A stretch of 64,000 bases of DNA from Perlucidibaca piscinae DSM 21586. GTDB taxonomy: Bacteria > Pseudomonadota > Gammaproteobacteria > Pseudomonadales > Moraxellaceae. Location of the stretch: assembly GCF_000420045.1 (NCBI RefSeq), contig NZ_ATUE01000005.1:620001-684000 (forward strand), written 5' to 3'. This document shows positions 25,036 to 33,053 of this stretch, piece by piece (position 1 is the stretch's first letter; every line of letters begins with the position of its first letter). The position numbers and the translations under genes are program-made. The notes beneath the pieces were generated by a model. That model did no database searches, was not told where the DNA came from, and was given only the letters and a program-made list of their open reading frames with translations.

Positions 25036-26064
25036 ATGCGGCCACCTCTGCGGGTAGCGATAAACGGCTTCGGCCGCATCGGTCGCCATGTCCTGCGTGC
25101 CTTCATCGAGGCGGGTGAGCGCTATCCGCTGCAGATCGTCGCCATCAATGACCTCGGCGAACCCGAGGCGCTGGTGCATCTGCTGCGCTACGACACCACG
25201 CACGGCCGCTTTCCCGGTGACATCCGGCTGGATGCGGACAGTGACGGCACGGTGTTGCGTGTCGGCGAGCAGCGCATTTCGCTCTGCCGCGAACCGCAGC
25301 CGGAGCGTCTGCCCTGGCGTCACCTGGCGATTGACGTGGTGCTCGAATGCACCGGCCACTTTCGTGCCCACGCCCAGGCCTCGCGCCATCTGGAGGCCGG
25401 TGCCGGTCGCGTGATCATCGGCGCCGCTCCGTTTGACCATGCCGATGCCATTCTCGTGCATGGCGTCAATGACAGGGATCTCGACCCTCGGCATCGCATC
25501 ATCTCGGCCGCCAGCTGCACCTCGCATGCCCTGTGCCCGCTGCTGCAGGCCTTCGATCAGCTCACCGGCATCGCGTCCGCGCTGATGACCGAGATCCACG
25601 CCTACACCTCGGACCAGGTCCTGCTCGATCACGTCCATCGCGACCCGCGCCGGGGCCGTGCCGGTGCCCAGAACATGATTCCCACCACGTCCAGCGCGCT
25701 GGGCGTGGCACGCCGCATCTTCCCGCATCTGGCCGAGCGCATCGGCGGCTATTCCCTGCGCGTGCCGACGCTGAATGTCGCTGCCATCGACCTCACGGTG
25801 CAGATGGCCCGACCGCTGGCACTGGCCGAGCTGGAAGCCGGCCTGCGAGACTATGCGGCAACGACCGGTCGCGGCTGGATGAGCATCAATGACGAGCCGC
25901 TGGTGTCGGCAGACTTCAACCACCGGCCCGAGTCGCTGATTCTCGATCTGACCCAGACCGAGGTGGTTGGTGACCAGGTCAAGGTGTTTGCCTGGTATGA
26001 CAACGAGTGGGGGTATGCGAATCGCCTGCTCGATCTGTGCGGGCGATTGGCGGAAGCGGCTTGA
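25036..26064 (+). CDS. epd: Erythrose-4-phosphate dehydrogenase / GAPDH-family enzyme
   Basis: NAD-dependent aldehyde-phosphate dehydrogenase of the GAPDH family, 342 residues. Position between tkt and pgk indicates Epd, which oxidises erythrose-4-phosphate for pyridoxal-phosphate synthesis. The N-terminal VAINGFGRIGRHVLR binds NAD; the catalytic His is in EIHAYTSDQ; YDNEWGYANR is near the end. The active-site segment reads SAASCTSHALCP, whereas nearly all members have SCTTN, so the residues after the catalytic Cys are altered. A GAPDH role cannot be excluded. The ATG at 25036 is 6 bases from GGAG; an earlier ATG at 25030 touches it. Confidence 0.82.
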   Translation: MRPPLRVAINGFGRIGRHVLRAFIEAGERYPLQIVAINDLGEPEALVHLLRYDTTHGRFPGDIRLDADSDGTVLRVGEQRISLCREPQPERLPWRHLAIDVVLECTGHFRAHAQASRHLEAGAGRVIIGAAPFDHADAILVHGVNDRDLDPRHRIISAASCTSHALCPLLQAFDQLTGIASALMTEIHAYTSDQVLLDHVHRDPRRGRAGAQNMIPTTSSALGVARRIFPHLAERIGGYSLRVPTLNVAAIDLTVQMARPLALAELEAGLRDYAATTGRGWMSINDEPLVSADFNHRPESLILDLTQTEVVGDQVKVFAWYDNEWGYANRLLDLCGRLAEAA

Positions 26065-26086
26065 ACGTATCTGTGGCAGGTGTGCA

Positions 26087-26195
26087 TGAGGCGGAGGGAG
26101 TGCTTCGGTAAAACACGCCGTGAACCCGTCCATGGGGGCTCGCATGCGCCATCCATGGCGCATGACGGTTTTACCGAAGCACTCCCTCCGCCTCA
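26087..26195 (+). repeat. Variable-arm hairpin element, copy A
   Basis: Two perfect 28-bp arms (26087-26114 and 26168-26195; the outer ends can extend with a few mismatches) enclose a 53-bp core. The core starts ACGCCGTGAA, contains GGCTCG and an inner hairpin around GCCATCCATGGC, and ends GACG. The arms end AAAAC / GTTTT against the core. The same core recurs at 26307, 38092 and 38679 with unrelated arms. The copy follows epd directly. The interval 26065-26457 has no gene; the roughly 110 bp between copies A and B hold nothing I recognise. Confidence 0.85.
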
Positions 26196-26306
26196 CGCAC
26201 GCCCGGCCGGTGCGTAACGCAAGGCAGCGTGTCGCCAAGCGGTGACAGCGCCTGACAGGACGGAAGACGGCGGGGCATGCGCTCCGCCGGTGAACAACGA
26301 ACGCTG

Positions 26307-26425
26307 CCTCCCTGCGGGTGGGGTGGGGCCTGGCAAAACCGTCGCACGCCATGGATGGCGTGCGCGAGCCTACAGGGATTTATCCACGGCGAGTTTTGCC
26401 AGGTCCCACCCCACCCGCAGGGAGG
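26307..26425 (-). repeat. Variable-arm hairpin element, copy B (inverted relative to A)
   Basis: Arms of 33 bp (26307-26339 and 26393-26425, one mismatch) surround a 53-bp core that is the reverse complement of the core of copy A and differs from copy D at 4 of 53 positions. The arms share no sequence with those of A, C or D except the terminal AAAAC. It ends about 30 bp before the pgk ATG, so it would form in the pgk leader if transcription came from tkt-epd. Confidence 0.85.
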
Positions 26426-26457
26426 TGAAACCGAACAGTGCTTAGACGGAGACCGAC

Positions 26458-27648
26458 ATGAACGTCCTCAAGATGACCGACCTCGACCTGCGCGGAAAGC
26501 GCGTGCTGATCCGCGAAGACCTCAACGTGCCGGTGAAGAACGGCGTGATCCGTTCCGATGCCCGCCTCGTGGCCTCGCTGCCCACCATCCAGCTGGCGCT
26601 GGAGAAGGGCGCCGCCGTGCTGGTCTGCTCGCACCTGGGTCGTCCGGTCGAGGGTGAGTACAGCGAAGAGAACTCCCTGAAGCCGGTGGCTGAATGGCTG
26701 TCCGCCAAACTTGGCCAGACCGTGCCGCTGATCTCCGACTATCTCGGCGGCGTTGACGTCCAGCCCGGTCAGGTCGTGCTGCTGGAGAACGTGCGCTTCA
26801 ACAAGGGCGAGAAGAAGAATCTCGACGAGCTGACGCAGAAGTACGCCGCGCTCTGTGACGTGTTCGTGATGGACGCCTTCGGTACCGCTCACCGCGCCGA
26901 GGGCTCGACCCATGGCGTCGCGCAGTTCGCCAAGGTCGCCTGTGCCGGTCCGCTGCTGGCCGCCGAGCTCGAGGCCCTGGGCAAGGCCATGGGCAACCCG
27001 GCGCGTCCGATGGCCGCCATCGTCGCCGGCTCCAAGGTCTCGACCAAGCTCGACGTGCTGACCTCGCTGTCGTCGATCTGCGACCAGCTCATCGTCGGCG
27101 GCGGCATCGCCAACACCTTCCTCGCCGCTGCCGGTTACCCGGTCGGCAAGTCGCTGTGCGAGCACGATCTCATCGACACTGCCAAGGCCATCGCCGCCAA
27201 GGTCAGCGTGCCGCTGCCGACCGACGTCGTGGTTGCCGAGGTCACCGGCCCGATCGAGGACTTCCTCGCCTTCGTGCAGGCCGCCACGCCGGTGGTCAAG
27301 GCCGTGGCCGACGTCGGTCCGAACGACATGATTCTCGATGTCGGCCCGCAGACCGCCGCGCAGTTCGCCGAGCTGCTCAAGGCGGCGAAGACCATCCTCT
27401 GGAACGGCCCGGTCGGCGTCTTCGAGGTCGATGCCTTCGGCGAGGGCACCAAGGCCCTGAGCCTGGCCATCGCCGAGTCGGATGCCTTCTCCATTGCCGG
27501 TGGCGGTGATACCTTGGCGGCCATCGACAAGTACGGTGTCGCCGACCGCGTGTCCTACATCTCCACCGGTGGTGGTGCCTTCCTCGAGTTCGTCGAGGGC
27601 AAGGTGCTGCCGGCCGTGGCCGCGCTCGAAGCCGCCGCGAAGAAGTAA
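26458..27648 (+). CDS. pgk: Phosphoglycerate kinase
   Basis: Glycolytic/gluconeogenic enzyme that interconverts 1,3-bisphosphoglycerate and 3-phosphoglycerate with ADP/ATP. The 396 residues include KRVLIREDLNVPVKNG, the substrate arginine segment CSHLGRPVEG, FGTAHRAEGSTHG, and the nucleotide loop ILWNGPVGVFE with the C-terminal SIAGGGDTLAAI. Length is complete. The 393 bp before it hold the hairpin elements A and B, which separates it from epd more than usual for this cluster. Confidence 0.97.
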   Translation: MNVLKMTDLDLRGKRVLIREDLNVPVKNGVIRSDARLVASLPTIQLALEKGAAVLVCSHLGRPVEGEYSEENSLKPVAEWLSAKLGQTVPLISDYLGGVDVQPGQVVLLENVRFNKGEKKNLDELTQKYAALCDVFVMDAFGTAHRAEGSTHGVAQFAKVACAGPLLAAELEALGKAMGNPARPMAAIVAGSKVSTKLDVLTSLSSICDQLIVGGGIANTFLAAAGYPVGKSLCEHDLIDTAKAIAAKVSVPLPTDVVVAEVTGPIEDFLAFVQAATPVVKAVADVGPNDMILDVGPQTAAQFAELLKAAKTILWNGPVGVFEVDAFGEGTKALSLAIAESDAFSIAGGGDTLAAIDKYGVADRVSYISTGGGAFLEFVEGKVLPAVAALEAAAKK

Positions 27649-27728
27649 GCAACCCGATTTGTGACGGGCCGCCACCGGCGGCTCCATTGGTTCATCGGGC
27701 CGCAGGCAGCGGCCCTCAGGAGAATGAA

Positions 27729-28793
27729 ATGGCTCTCATCAGCCTGCGTCAGCTGCTCGATCACGCCGCCGAAAACGGCTACGGCGTGCCGGCCTTCAAC
27801 GTCAACAACCTCGAGCAGATGCGCGCCATCATGGAAGCCGCAGCCAAGACCGATTCCCCGGTCATCGTGCAGGCCTCGGCCGGTGCCCGCAAGTACGCCG
27901 GTGCCCCCTTCCTGCGCCATCTCATCCTCGCCGCCATCGAGGAGTTCCCGCACATCCCGGTGGTCATGCACCAGGACCACGGCACCAGCCCGGCGATCTG
28001 CCAGCGCTCGATCCAGCTCGGCTTCAGCTCGGTCATGATGGACGGCTCGCTGGGCGAGGACGGCAAGACCCCGACCAGCTACGAATACAACGTCAGCGTG
28101 ACCCGTCGCGTGGTCGAGATGGCGCATGCCTGCGGCGTCTCGGTGGAAGGCGAGATCGGCTGCCTGGGTTCGCTGGAGACCGGCATGGCCGGTGAAGAGG
28201 ATGGTGTCGGCGCAGAAGGCGTGCTCGACCACTCGCAGCTGCTGACCGACCCGGAAGAGGCCGCACGCTTCGTGCAGGATACCGGCGTTGACGCGCTCGC
28301 CATCGCCATCGGCACCTCGCACGGCGCCTACAAGTTCACCCGTCCGCCCACCGGCGACATCCTGGCCATCGACCGCATCAAGGAAATTCACCAGCGCATC
28401 CCGAACACGCACCTGGTCATGCACGGGTCGTCGAGCGTGCCGCAGGACTGGCTGGCGATCATCAACCAGTACGGTGGCGACATCAAGGAAACCTACGGCG
28501 TGCCGGTCGAGCAGATCGTGGAAGCGATCAAGCACGGCGTGCGCAAGGTCAACATCGACACCGACCTGCGTCTGGCCTCCACCGGCGCGATCCGTCGTCA
28601 CATGGCGCAGAACCCGTCGGAGTTCGACCCGCGCAAGTTCTTCAAGGACACCATCGTTGCCATGCGCGATGTCTGCGTCGACCGCTACGAGGCCTTCAAC
28701 TGTGCCGGCCAGGCCAGCAAGATCCGCGCCCTGTCGCTGGATGCCATGACCGAGCGCTACATTCGTGGCGAGCTGCGCCAGCACGTGCAGTAA
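27729..28793 (+). CDS. fba: Class II fructose-1,6-bisphosphate aldolase
   Basis: Zinc-dependent aldolase, 354 residues, splitting fructose-1,6-bisphosphate to triose phosphates. YGVPAFNVNNLEQM lies near the N-terminus; metal ligands occur in HQDHGTS, the glycine-rich GEIGCLGSLETG and VMHGSSS; the phosphate loop is GVRKVNIDTDLR. This is the CbbA-like subtype found in Pseudomonas and autotrophs. An AGGAG lies 5 bases before the ATG at 27729. Last enzyme of the tkt-epd-pgk-fba cluster; the next gene starts 3 bases after its stop. Confidence 0.96.
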   Translation: MALISLRQLLDHAAENGYGVPAFNVNNLEQMRAIMEAAAKTDSPVIVQASAGARKYAGAPFLRHLILAAIEEFPHIPVVMHQDHGTSPAICQRSIQLGFSSVMMDGSLGEDGKTPTSYEYNVSVTRRVVEMAHACGVSVEGEIGCLGSLETGMAGEEDGVGAEGVLDHSQLLTDPEEAARFVQDTGVDALAIAIGTSHGAYKFTRPPTGDILAIDRIKEIHQRIPNTHLVMHGSSSVPQDWLAIINQYGGDIKETYGVPVEQIVEAIKHGVRKVNIDTDLRLASTGAIRRHMAQNPSEFDPRKFFKDTIVAMRDVCVDRYEAFNCAGQASKIRALSLDAMTERYIRGELRQHVQ

Positions 28794-28796
28794 GCC

Positions 28797-29765
28797 ATGA
28801 CGGCTGCCGGCTTCTCCGTTGAGCGCGCCCGGCGCGCGCTGCCGCCGTTCGATCTCGACGTGCGCGCGCCATTGCGCGGAGAGCTGGCCAGCTACGCCGC
28901 CCTGTACGGTCTGGACCGGCTGGCGGGGGAGGTGACAGGCGGTGCCGATCATTTCCTCGGCAGCGTGGAGGCCTTCGGCTACCAGATCGCCACCCAGGTC
29001 TGGCTGCCGCGCCGGCCGCCGCGCGGCACCCTGCTGGTGCTGCATGGCTACTTCGACCATGTCGGCCTGTTCACCCATGCCATACGACGCGGTCTGCAGC
29101 GCGGCTATGCCGTGGTCGCCTATGACCTTCCCGGCCATGGCCTGTCGTCCGGCAATTCGGGCGACATCGCCGACTTCATTCATTACCAGGAAGTGCTCAA
29201 GGACCTGCTCGCGGTGCTGAAGCCGCGCCTGCCCGGACCCTGGGTGGCGGTGGGGCAGAGCACCGGTGGCGCCATTCTGCTTGATCACATCACCACGGCA
29301 CTCGCGGTTGGCCGCAAGCCGGCCTTCCAGCGCGTGCAGCTGTGGGCTCCCCTGGTGCGGGTGGCACGCTGGCGCCAGGTCACTCTCAGCCACACCCTGC
29401 TCGGTCGCGTGCTGAAGCAGGTGCCTCGTCATTTCCGCAGCAGCAGCAGCGATCCGGCATTCATCGACTTTCTCTGGAATCGCGATCCCTTCCAGATCAA
29501 GCATGTGCCCATGCACTGGGTCGACAGCATGTTGCGCTGGACGCAGACCATGCTGGCGCGCCCGGCCTGCCGCTTTCCGGTTACCGTGGTGCAGGGCGAT
29601 CTCGACGAGACCGTGGACTGGCGCTTCAACGTCGACTATGTGCAGCGCCACACCTTTGTCGAGAAACTGGTCATGGTGGCGGGAGCCTCGCATCACCTGG
29701 CCAACGAACGCGACGACCTTCGCGAACAGGTGATGGCAGCGCTGGATCGCTACGTGCTGACCTGA
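28797..29765 (+). CDS. Alpha/beta hydrolase, lysophospholipase-like
   Basis: Hydrolase of 322 residues with the serine aminopeptidase S33/Hydrolase_4 fold. LLVLHGYFDHVGLF supplies the oxyanion region, YDLPGHGLSSGN is typical of monoacylglycerol lipases, and the nucleophile elbow is GQSTGG (Ser at about residue 155). Acid and base are probably in VVQGDLDETVDW and VAGASHHLAN. No signal peptide is present, so it should be cytoplasmic. It follows fba after 3 bases and is probably co-transcribed. Lysophospholipid or ester hydrolysis is likely but unproven. Confidence 0.82.
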   Translation: MTAAGFSVERARRALPPFDLDVRAPLRGELASYAALYGLDRLAGEVTGGADHFLGSVEAFGYQIATQVWLPRRPPRGTLLVLHGYFDHVGLFTHAIRRGLQRGYAVVAYDLPGHGLSSGNSGDIADFIHYQEVLKDLLAVLKPRLPGPWVAVGQSTGGAILLDHITTALAVGRKPAFQRVQLWAPLVRVARWRQVTLSHTLLGRVLKQVPRHFRSSSSDPAFIDFLWNRDPFQIKHVPMHWVDSMLRWTQTMLARPACRFPVTVVQGDLDETVDWRFNVDYVQRHTFVEKLVMVAGASHHLANERDDLREQVMAALDRYVLT

Positions 29766-29846
29766 GCGCTTGCCGTGTGACCTCGGTCGCGGCTACCATC
29801 GAGCGGACGCATCATCTGACCACAACTATTTTCAGAAGAGATGACC

Positions 29847-30281
29847 ATGGCCAAGCAGCGCATCGAGATCACCCAGACCTTCCCTTTTTCCGTCGACAGG
29901 CTTTTTGCCTATCTGAGCGACCACGAGAATCTCTCCGTCATCTTTCCGGCCAAGATCAAGCGCGTGCGTGATGGCGTCAACGGCGTCAATGGCGTCGGCT
30001 CGGTGCGTCGCCTGACCCTGCCGGGCGGCCTGGTGTCGCTGGAAGAGACGGTGACCAAGCTCGAAGCCAACAAGACCATCGAGTACACCATCACCAAGGG
30101 TGGCTGGCCGCTCAACGATCACCTGGGCGTGATGCGCTTCTCCGCCGATGGCAGCGGCTCGCGTCTCGATTACACCATCGATCTGGGCTCGGCCGTGCCG
30201 GGCGCCGCCGCGCTGATGAAGCATGCGCTGGGCACGCCGATCCGCCAGGGTCTGCAGAAGCTGGCCAAGCGCGGCCTGTGA
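29847..30281 (+). CDS. SRPBCC-fold (START-like) protein
   Basis: Protein of 144 residues with the polyketide-cyclase/dehydrase pattern of the SRPBCC superfamily: a beta-strand start IEITQTFPFSVDRLFAYLSDHENLS, GVGSVRRLTL and a C-terminal amphipathic helix ALGTPIRQGLQKLAK. Such proteins bind hydrophobic ligands in a deep pocket; the ligand is unknown. The second of two in-frame ATGs (29847) has the better spacing to AGAAGAG. It is convergent with the two paralogous unknown genes that follow. Confidence 0.78.
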   Translation: MAKQRIEITQTFPFSVDRLFAYLSDHENLSVIFPAKIKRVRDGVNGVNGVGSVRRLTLPGGLVSLEETVTKLEANKTIEYTITKGGWPLNDHLGVMRFSADGSGSRLDYTIDLGSAVPGAAALMKHALGTPIRQGLQKLAKRGL

Positions 30282-31268
30282 TCAGCCGGGATTGATGCCG
30301 ACCAGCACCTCGAGGCGACCTGGGCGCACGCGCAGGTCGCGGATCTCGAACTGGTTGACCAGCTGCAGCAGCAGGTCCTGACTGTCACGCAGCGTGGTCA
30401 GGCCGGGCAGCACGCTGAGGTCTGACAGGCCGGTGAGCTTGTCCACCATCCATGAGCGGTTGTTGAGAAAGTCGACCAGTGCCGTGCGACGCAGGTCGAC
30501 ACGCCACAGGCGCGGCCCTTCGCGGCGCACCCCCGGTGTGCTTTCCAGCAGCTGGCTCACCGGCGAGCGGGTGGGCAGGCGATTGGCCACGTAGAACAGG
30601 CCGCGCCCGAGATGCCGCGTCGCCCAGTTGGCGATCAGGTTGGTCTGGCGGAACTGGGCGTCGAGATCCTCGCCGACCTGACGCACGCGCAGATACTGCT
30701 CGTCACGCGAGATGCGGCATTCGAGCACGTCGAAATCCAGGTCCACGGTATAGATCAGGCGGTTGTGATGACCGTCGATGGCGATGTTGAGGCGGTCGTC
30801 ACCGCAGGTCACGGTGATATGGTCGATGCGCGGGTCGTTCTTCAGGTGCGAGCGCAGCGACTTGTTGAGCTGAGACTCCGGCATGATCAGGGTGAGAGTG
30901 GACTTGCGCAGATAGGCCTGCGCCATCTGCAGCGCCACTTCACGTGCCATCTGGCCGGCGGCCTTGGCAGTCTCTCCGGCGATCTGGGCGGCCACCTTGG
31001 CGCCATCCTCGGCCAGCTGTGCCACCACCTGGGCCCCCTCGGAGGCCATCTGCAGCGCCGAGCGCGCGGTTTCGCTGGCAATCTCGGCGACTTCCCGCGC
31101 GGTTTCGCTGGCCAGACCGGCGACCTCGCGGGCGGTGTCGCTGGCCACGAACACCACGTCACGCGCGGTTGACGAGGCCTTTTCGGCAGCATCCCGCGCG
31201 CGTTCCAGGGTATGGCCAACCAGCTTCCGGCGCGATTTCTTGCGGTCTGAGGTCATGTCCTTGTCCAT
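30282..31268 (-). CDS. Unknown protein with eight 11-residue amphipathic repeats (paralogue 1)
   Basis: A 328-residue protein that I do not recognise. After a short basic start it has eight consecutive 11-residue units of the form A-S-E-T-A-R-E-V-A-x-(L/I), encoded at about 30915-31178; this spacing gives an amphipathic helix like those of LEA proteins, phasins or synuclein. The C-terminal part (about 120-328) is globular, with LRKSTLTLIMPESQLNKSL, IDGHHNRLIYTVDLDF and GRLEVLVGINPG, and is clearly paralogous to the product of the next gene upstream. No signal peptide. The start could also be 31286 or 31256. Its stop adjoins the convergent SRPBCC gene. Membrane or granule surface binding is inference. 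Confidence 0.75.
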   Translation of the reverse strand: MDKDMTSDRKKSRRKLVGHTLERARDAAEKASSTARDVVFVASDTAREVAGLASETAREVAEIASETARSALQMASEGAQVVAQLAEDGAKVAAQIAGETAKAAGQMAREVALQMAQAYLRKSTLTLIMPESQLNKSLRSHLKNDPRIDHITVTCGDDRLNIAIDGHHNRLIYTVDLDFDVLECRISRDEQYLRVRQVGEDLDAQFRQTNLIANWATRHLGRGLFYVANRLPTRSPVSQLLESTPGVRREGPRLWRVDLRRTALVDFLNNRSWMVDKLTGLSDLSVLPGLTTLRDSQDLLLQLVNQFEIRDLRVRPGRLEVLVGINPG

Positions 31269-31324
31269 GCTCGTTCTGAGGGGCATTTATACACAGGAGC
31301 CGGGCATGGATAAAGCGTCCGGCA

Positions 31325-32152
31325 TCAACTGCGACGCAGCCCCAGGGTGACATCCAGGCGTCCGGTCTGGACCCTGACATGACGCACGCAGAGCTGGTCG
31401 ACCAGGCGCTGCAGCAGGTCGGTGCTGTCGCGCAGGATGGACAGGCCGGGCAGGCGGATGTTCTCGTCAGGCGTCAGCAGCTTGTCCAGCAGCCAGACCC
31501 GGTCCTCGAGAATGGACATGAAGCCGGCAGCCTCGAGATCAATGCGCCAGCGCCGGTGACCATCGGGCTGAATGCCCGGAATGTCGTGCATCAGGTGTTT
31601 TGACAGGGTCGGCAGCGGCAGCTGATGCGCGAGCTGGAAGGCACGCTGGCTGGCCTGGCGCGCGACCCAGTTGACCGCGAAATTGGCCTGCCGTAGCTGG
31701 ACGTCGAAATGCTGGTTCACCTGCTGCAGATGCAGCTCCTTGCGCTCATCGCTGATCTCGCAACCGGTGACGGCGAAATCGAGGCTGAGCGTGTAGACAA
31801 GGCGTCGATAGTGCCCGTCGATCTGCAGGCTGAGCAGGTCATCGCTGCAGCTGACCACCATGTGGTCTATGCCGCTGCGTGGCGGAATGCGCTGGGTGAT
31901 CTGCTCGCTCAGCAGCGGCGAGGGCAGCGGCAGGGTGATGGTGCTCTTGCGCAGGTGGGTGCGTGCCAGCTGCAGGGCGGCGGCTCCGGAGACCTCGACC
32001 ACGGTGCTGGCCTGGTCTGCCAGCTCTTGCACTTTCTTCTGCACCTTGTCCTGCAGCTCGCGCGCCATCACGCCGGCCACGCCAGCGGCTTCGAGTGCCG
32101 TGCTCAGCGGCGTGCCGCGTCGCGTGTTCTTCTTGTTGTCCGGGTCCGTCAT
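31325..32152 (-). CDS. Unknown protein, paralogue 2 of the preceding family
   Basis: A 275-residue protein in tandem with, and homologous to, the 30282-31268 product. Shared blocks include LRKST(L/I)TL, IDGH-x2-RL-x-YT, LDF, QLRQANFAVNW against QFRQTNLIANW, LPGL-x2-LRDS-x-DLL and the final GRLDVTLGL. The long 11-residue repeat helix of paralogue 1 is replaced by a short charged helix (ELQDKVQKKVQELADQ). The two must have arisen by duplication, followed by gain or loss of the repeats. An AGAGG precedes the ATG at 32152. Function unknown; the C-terminal blocks vaguely recall lipid-binding folds of the DUF1439 type, which I cannot verify. Confidence 0.75.
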   Translation of the reverse strand: MTDPDNKKNTRRGTPLSTALEAAGVAGVMARELQDKVQKKVQELADQASTVVEVSGAAALQLARTHLRKSTITLPLPSPLLSEQITQRIPPRSGIDHMVVSCSDDLLSLQIDGHYRRLVYTLSLDFAVTGCEISDERKELHLQQVNQHFDVQLRQANFAVNWVARQASQRAFQLAHQLPLPTLSKHLMHDIPGIQPDGHRRWRIDLEAAGFMSILEDRVWLLDKLLTPDENIRLPGLSILRDSTDLLQRLVDQLCVRHVRVQTGRLDVTLGLRRS

Positions 32153-32271
32153 GCCTCTGCATCCTCTGCCTGGCGCGTGACACAGGTTGCCGCGCGCCAT
32201 GCGTGTTATACCAGCAGCGAGCCGGCGTCAGGGATGCATCCGGTTGAACGGCAGTTTCAGCGGCATGAGTC

Positions 32272-32967
32272 TCAGCGGCGGAAAACCACGGACTCGTCCA
32301 GGCTGGCGCGCACCGTGCGGGCCCGGTTGGCCGCCACGCTGTCATCCTCGTAGCCGAACGAGATGCCGAACAGGATGGCGATGTCGTCGCTGATGCCAAA
32401 GGCCTCGCGCACATCCTCCGGGTAGTAGCCCATCGAGCCCTGCGCGCAGGAGCCAATGCCGTGCGCGGTCATGGCCAGCATCAGGGTCTGGGCATACATG
32501 CCGACATCGAGCGCCATGGGCAGCCCGAAGCGGCGGTCCATGCCGATGAAGCACACGTGCGGGGCATCGAAAAGCGCGAAATTGCGCAGGGTGGCGCCCA
32601 TGCGACCGGCCTTGTCGCCACGTTCGATGCCCATGGCACCGTAGAGCGCCTGCGCACAGACCACCTGGCGGTCACGGTGGCTGCCGTCCAGGGCCGGCAT
32701 GAAGCCCATGTCGGGTGTCATGGCACGCCCCTGGGCGACATTGTCCAGGAAGCGCTGACGCAACTGGTCACGGGTGGCGCCGGAGGCGACAAAGACCTGC
32801 CACGGCTGCACGTTGCAGTTGGAGGGTGCCCATTGTGCCAGCTCGAACACGGCCTGCAGGGTGGCCTCGGGGACTGGCGTGGCGAGGTAGCCTCGCACCG
32901 AACGGCGCTGGCGAATCGCCTCGCTCAGGGTCATGTCGGTGTCGCGCGTGGCGAGGGTGGCGGTCAT
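32272..32967 (-). CDS. Nitroreductase family protein
   Basis: FMN-dependent NAD(P)H oxidoreductase of the nitroreductase superfamily, 231 residues. FMN contacts are expected in RQRRSVRGYLATPVPE and WAPSNCNVQPWQVFVA near the N-terminus and in GIGSCAQGSMGYYPEDVRE later. Probable substrates are quinones or nitroaromatics; the true one is unknown. The ATG at 32967 is preceded by CGGAG; an in-frame upstream extension has no family residues. It forms a monocistronic unit on the same strand as the two paralogues. Confidence 0.85.
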   Translation of the reverse strand: MTATLATRDTDMTLSEAIRQRRSVRGYLATPVPEATLQAVFELAQWAPSNCNVQPWQVFVASGATRDQLRQRFLDNVAQGRAMTPDMGFMPALDGSHRDRQVVCAQALYGAMGIERGDKAGRMGATLRNFALFDAPHVCFIGMDRRFGLPMALDVGMYAQTLMLAMTAHGIGSCAQGSMGYYPEDVREAFGISDDIAILFGISFGYEDDSVAANRARTVRASLDESVVFRR

Positions 32968-33053
32968 GGCGGCTCCGGGCAGCAGTAAGTCAGCTGCCGA
33001 CGGTAGCAAATCGCGACTGCCTGGTCACGCCTTGTGGCCGACCCTGCGCGGGT

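Noticed and set aside
26087..26195. Hairpin elements considered as MITEs with terminal inverted repeats
   Set aside because: MITE ends are constant between copies and are followed by target duplications; here the arms differ in every copy and the constant part is internal. No target duplication is apparent.
26087..26425. Hairpin elements considered as integron attC sites
   Set aside because: No R/L box pair of the attC type is visible, there is no integrase or cassette array, and the arms are far more perfect than attC stems.
27555..29696. 713-codon minus-strand frame antisense to fba and the hydrolase
   Set aside because: Same reasons: no recognisable motif, complementary to well-identified coding sequence.
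30915..31178. Regular 33-bp repeats that first looked like a CRISPR or minisatellite
   Set aside because: The period is a multiple of three, the repeats are contiguous without unique spacers, and they encode an 11-residue protein repeat within an intact frame.
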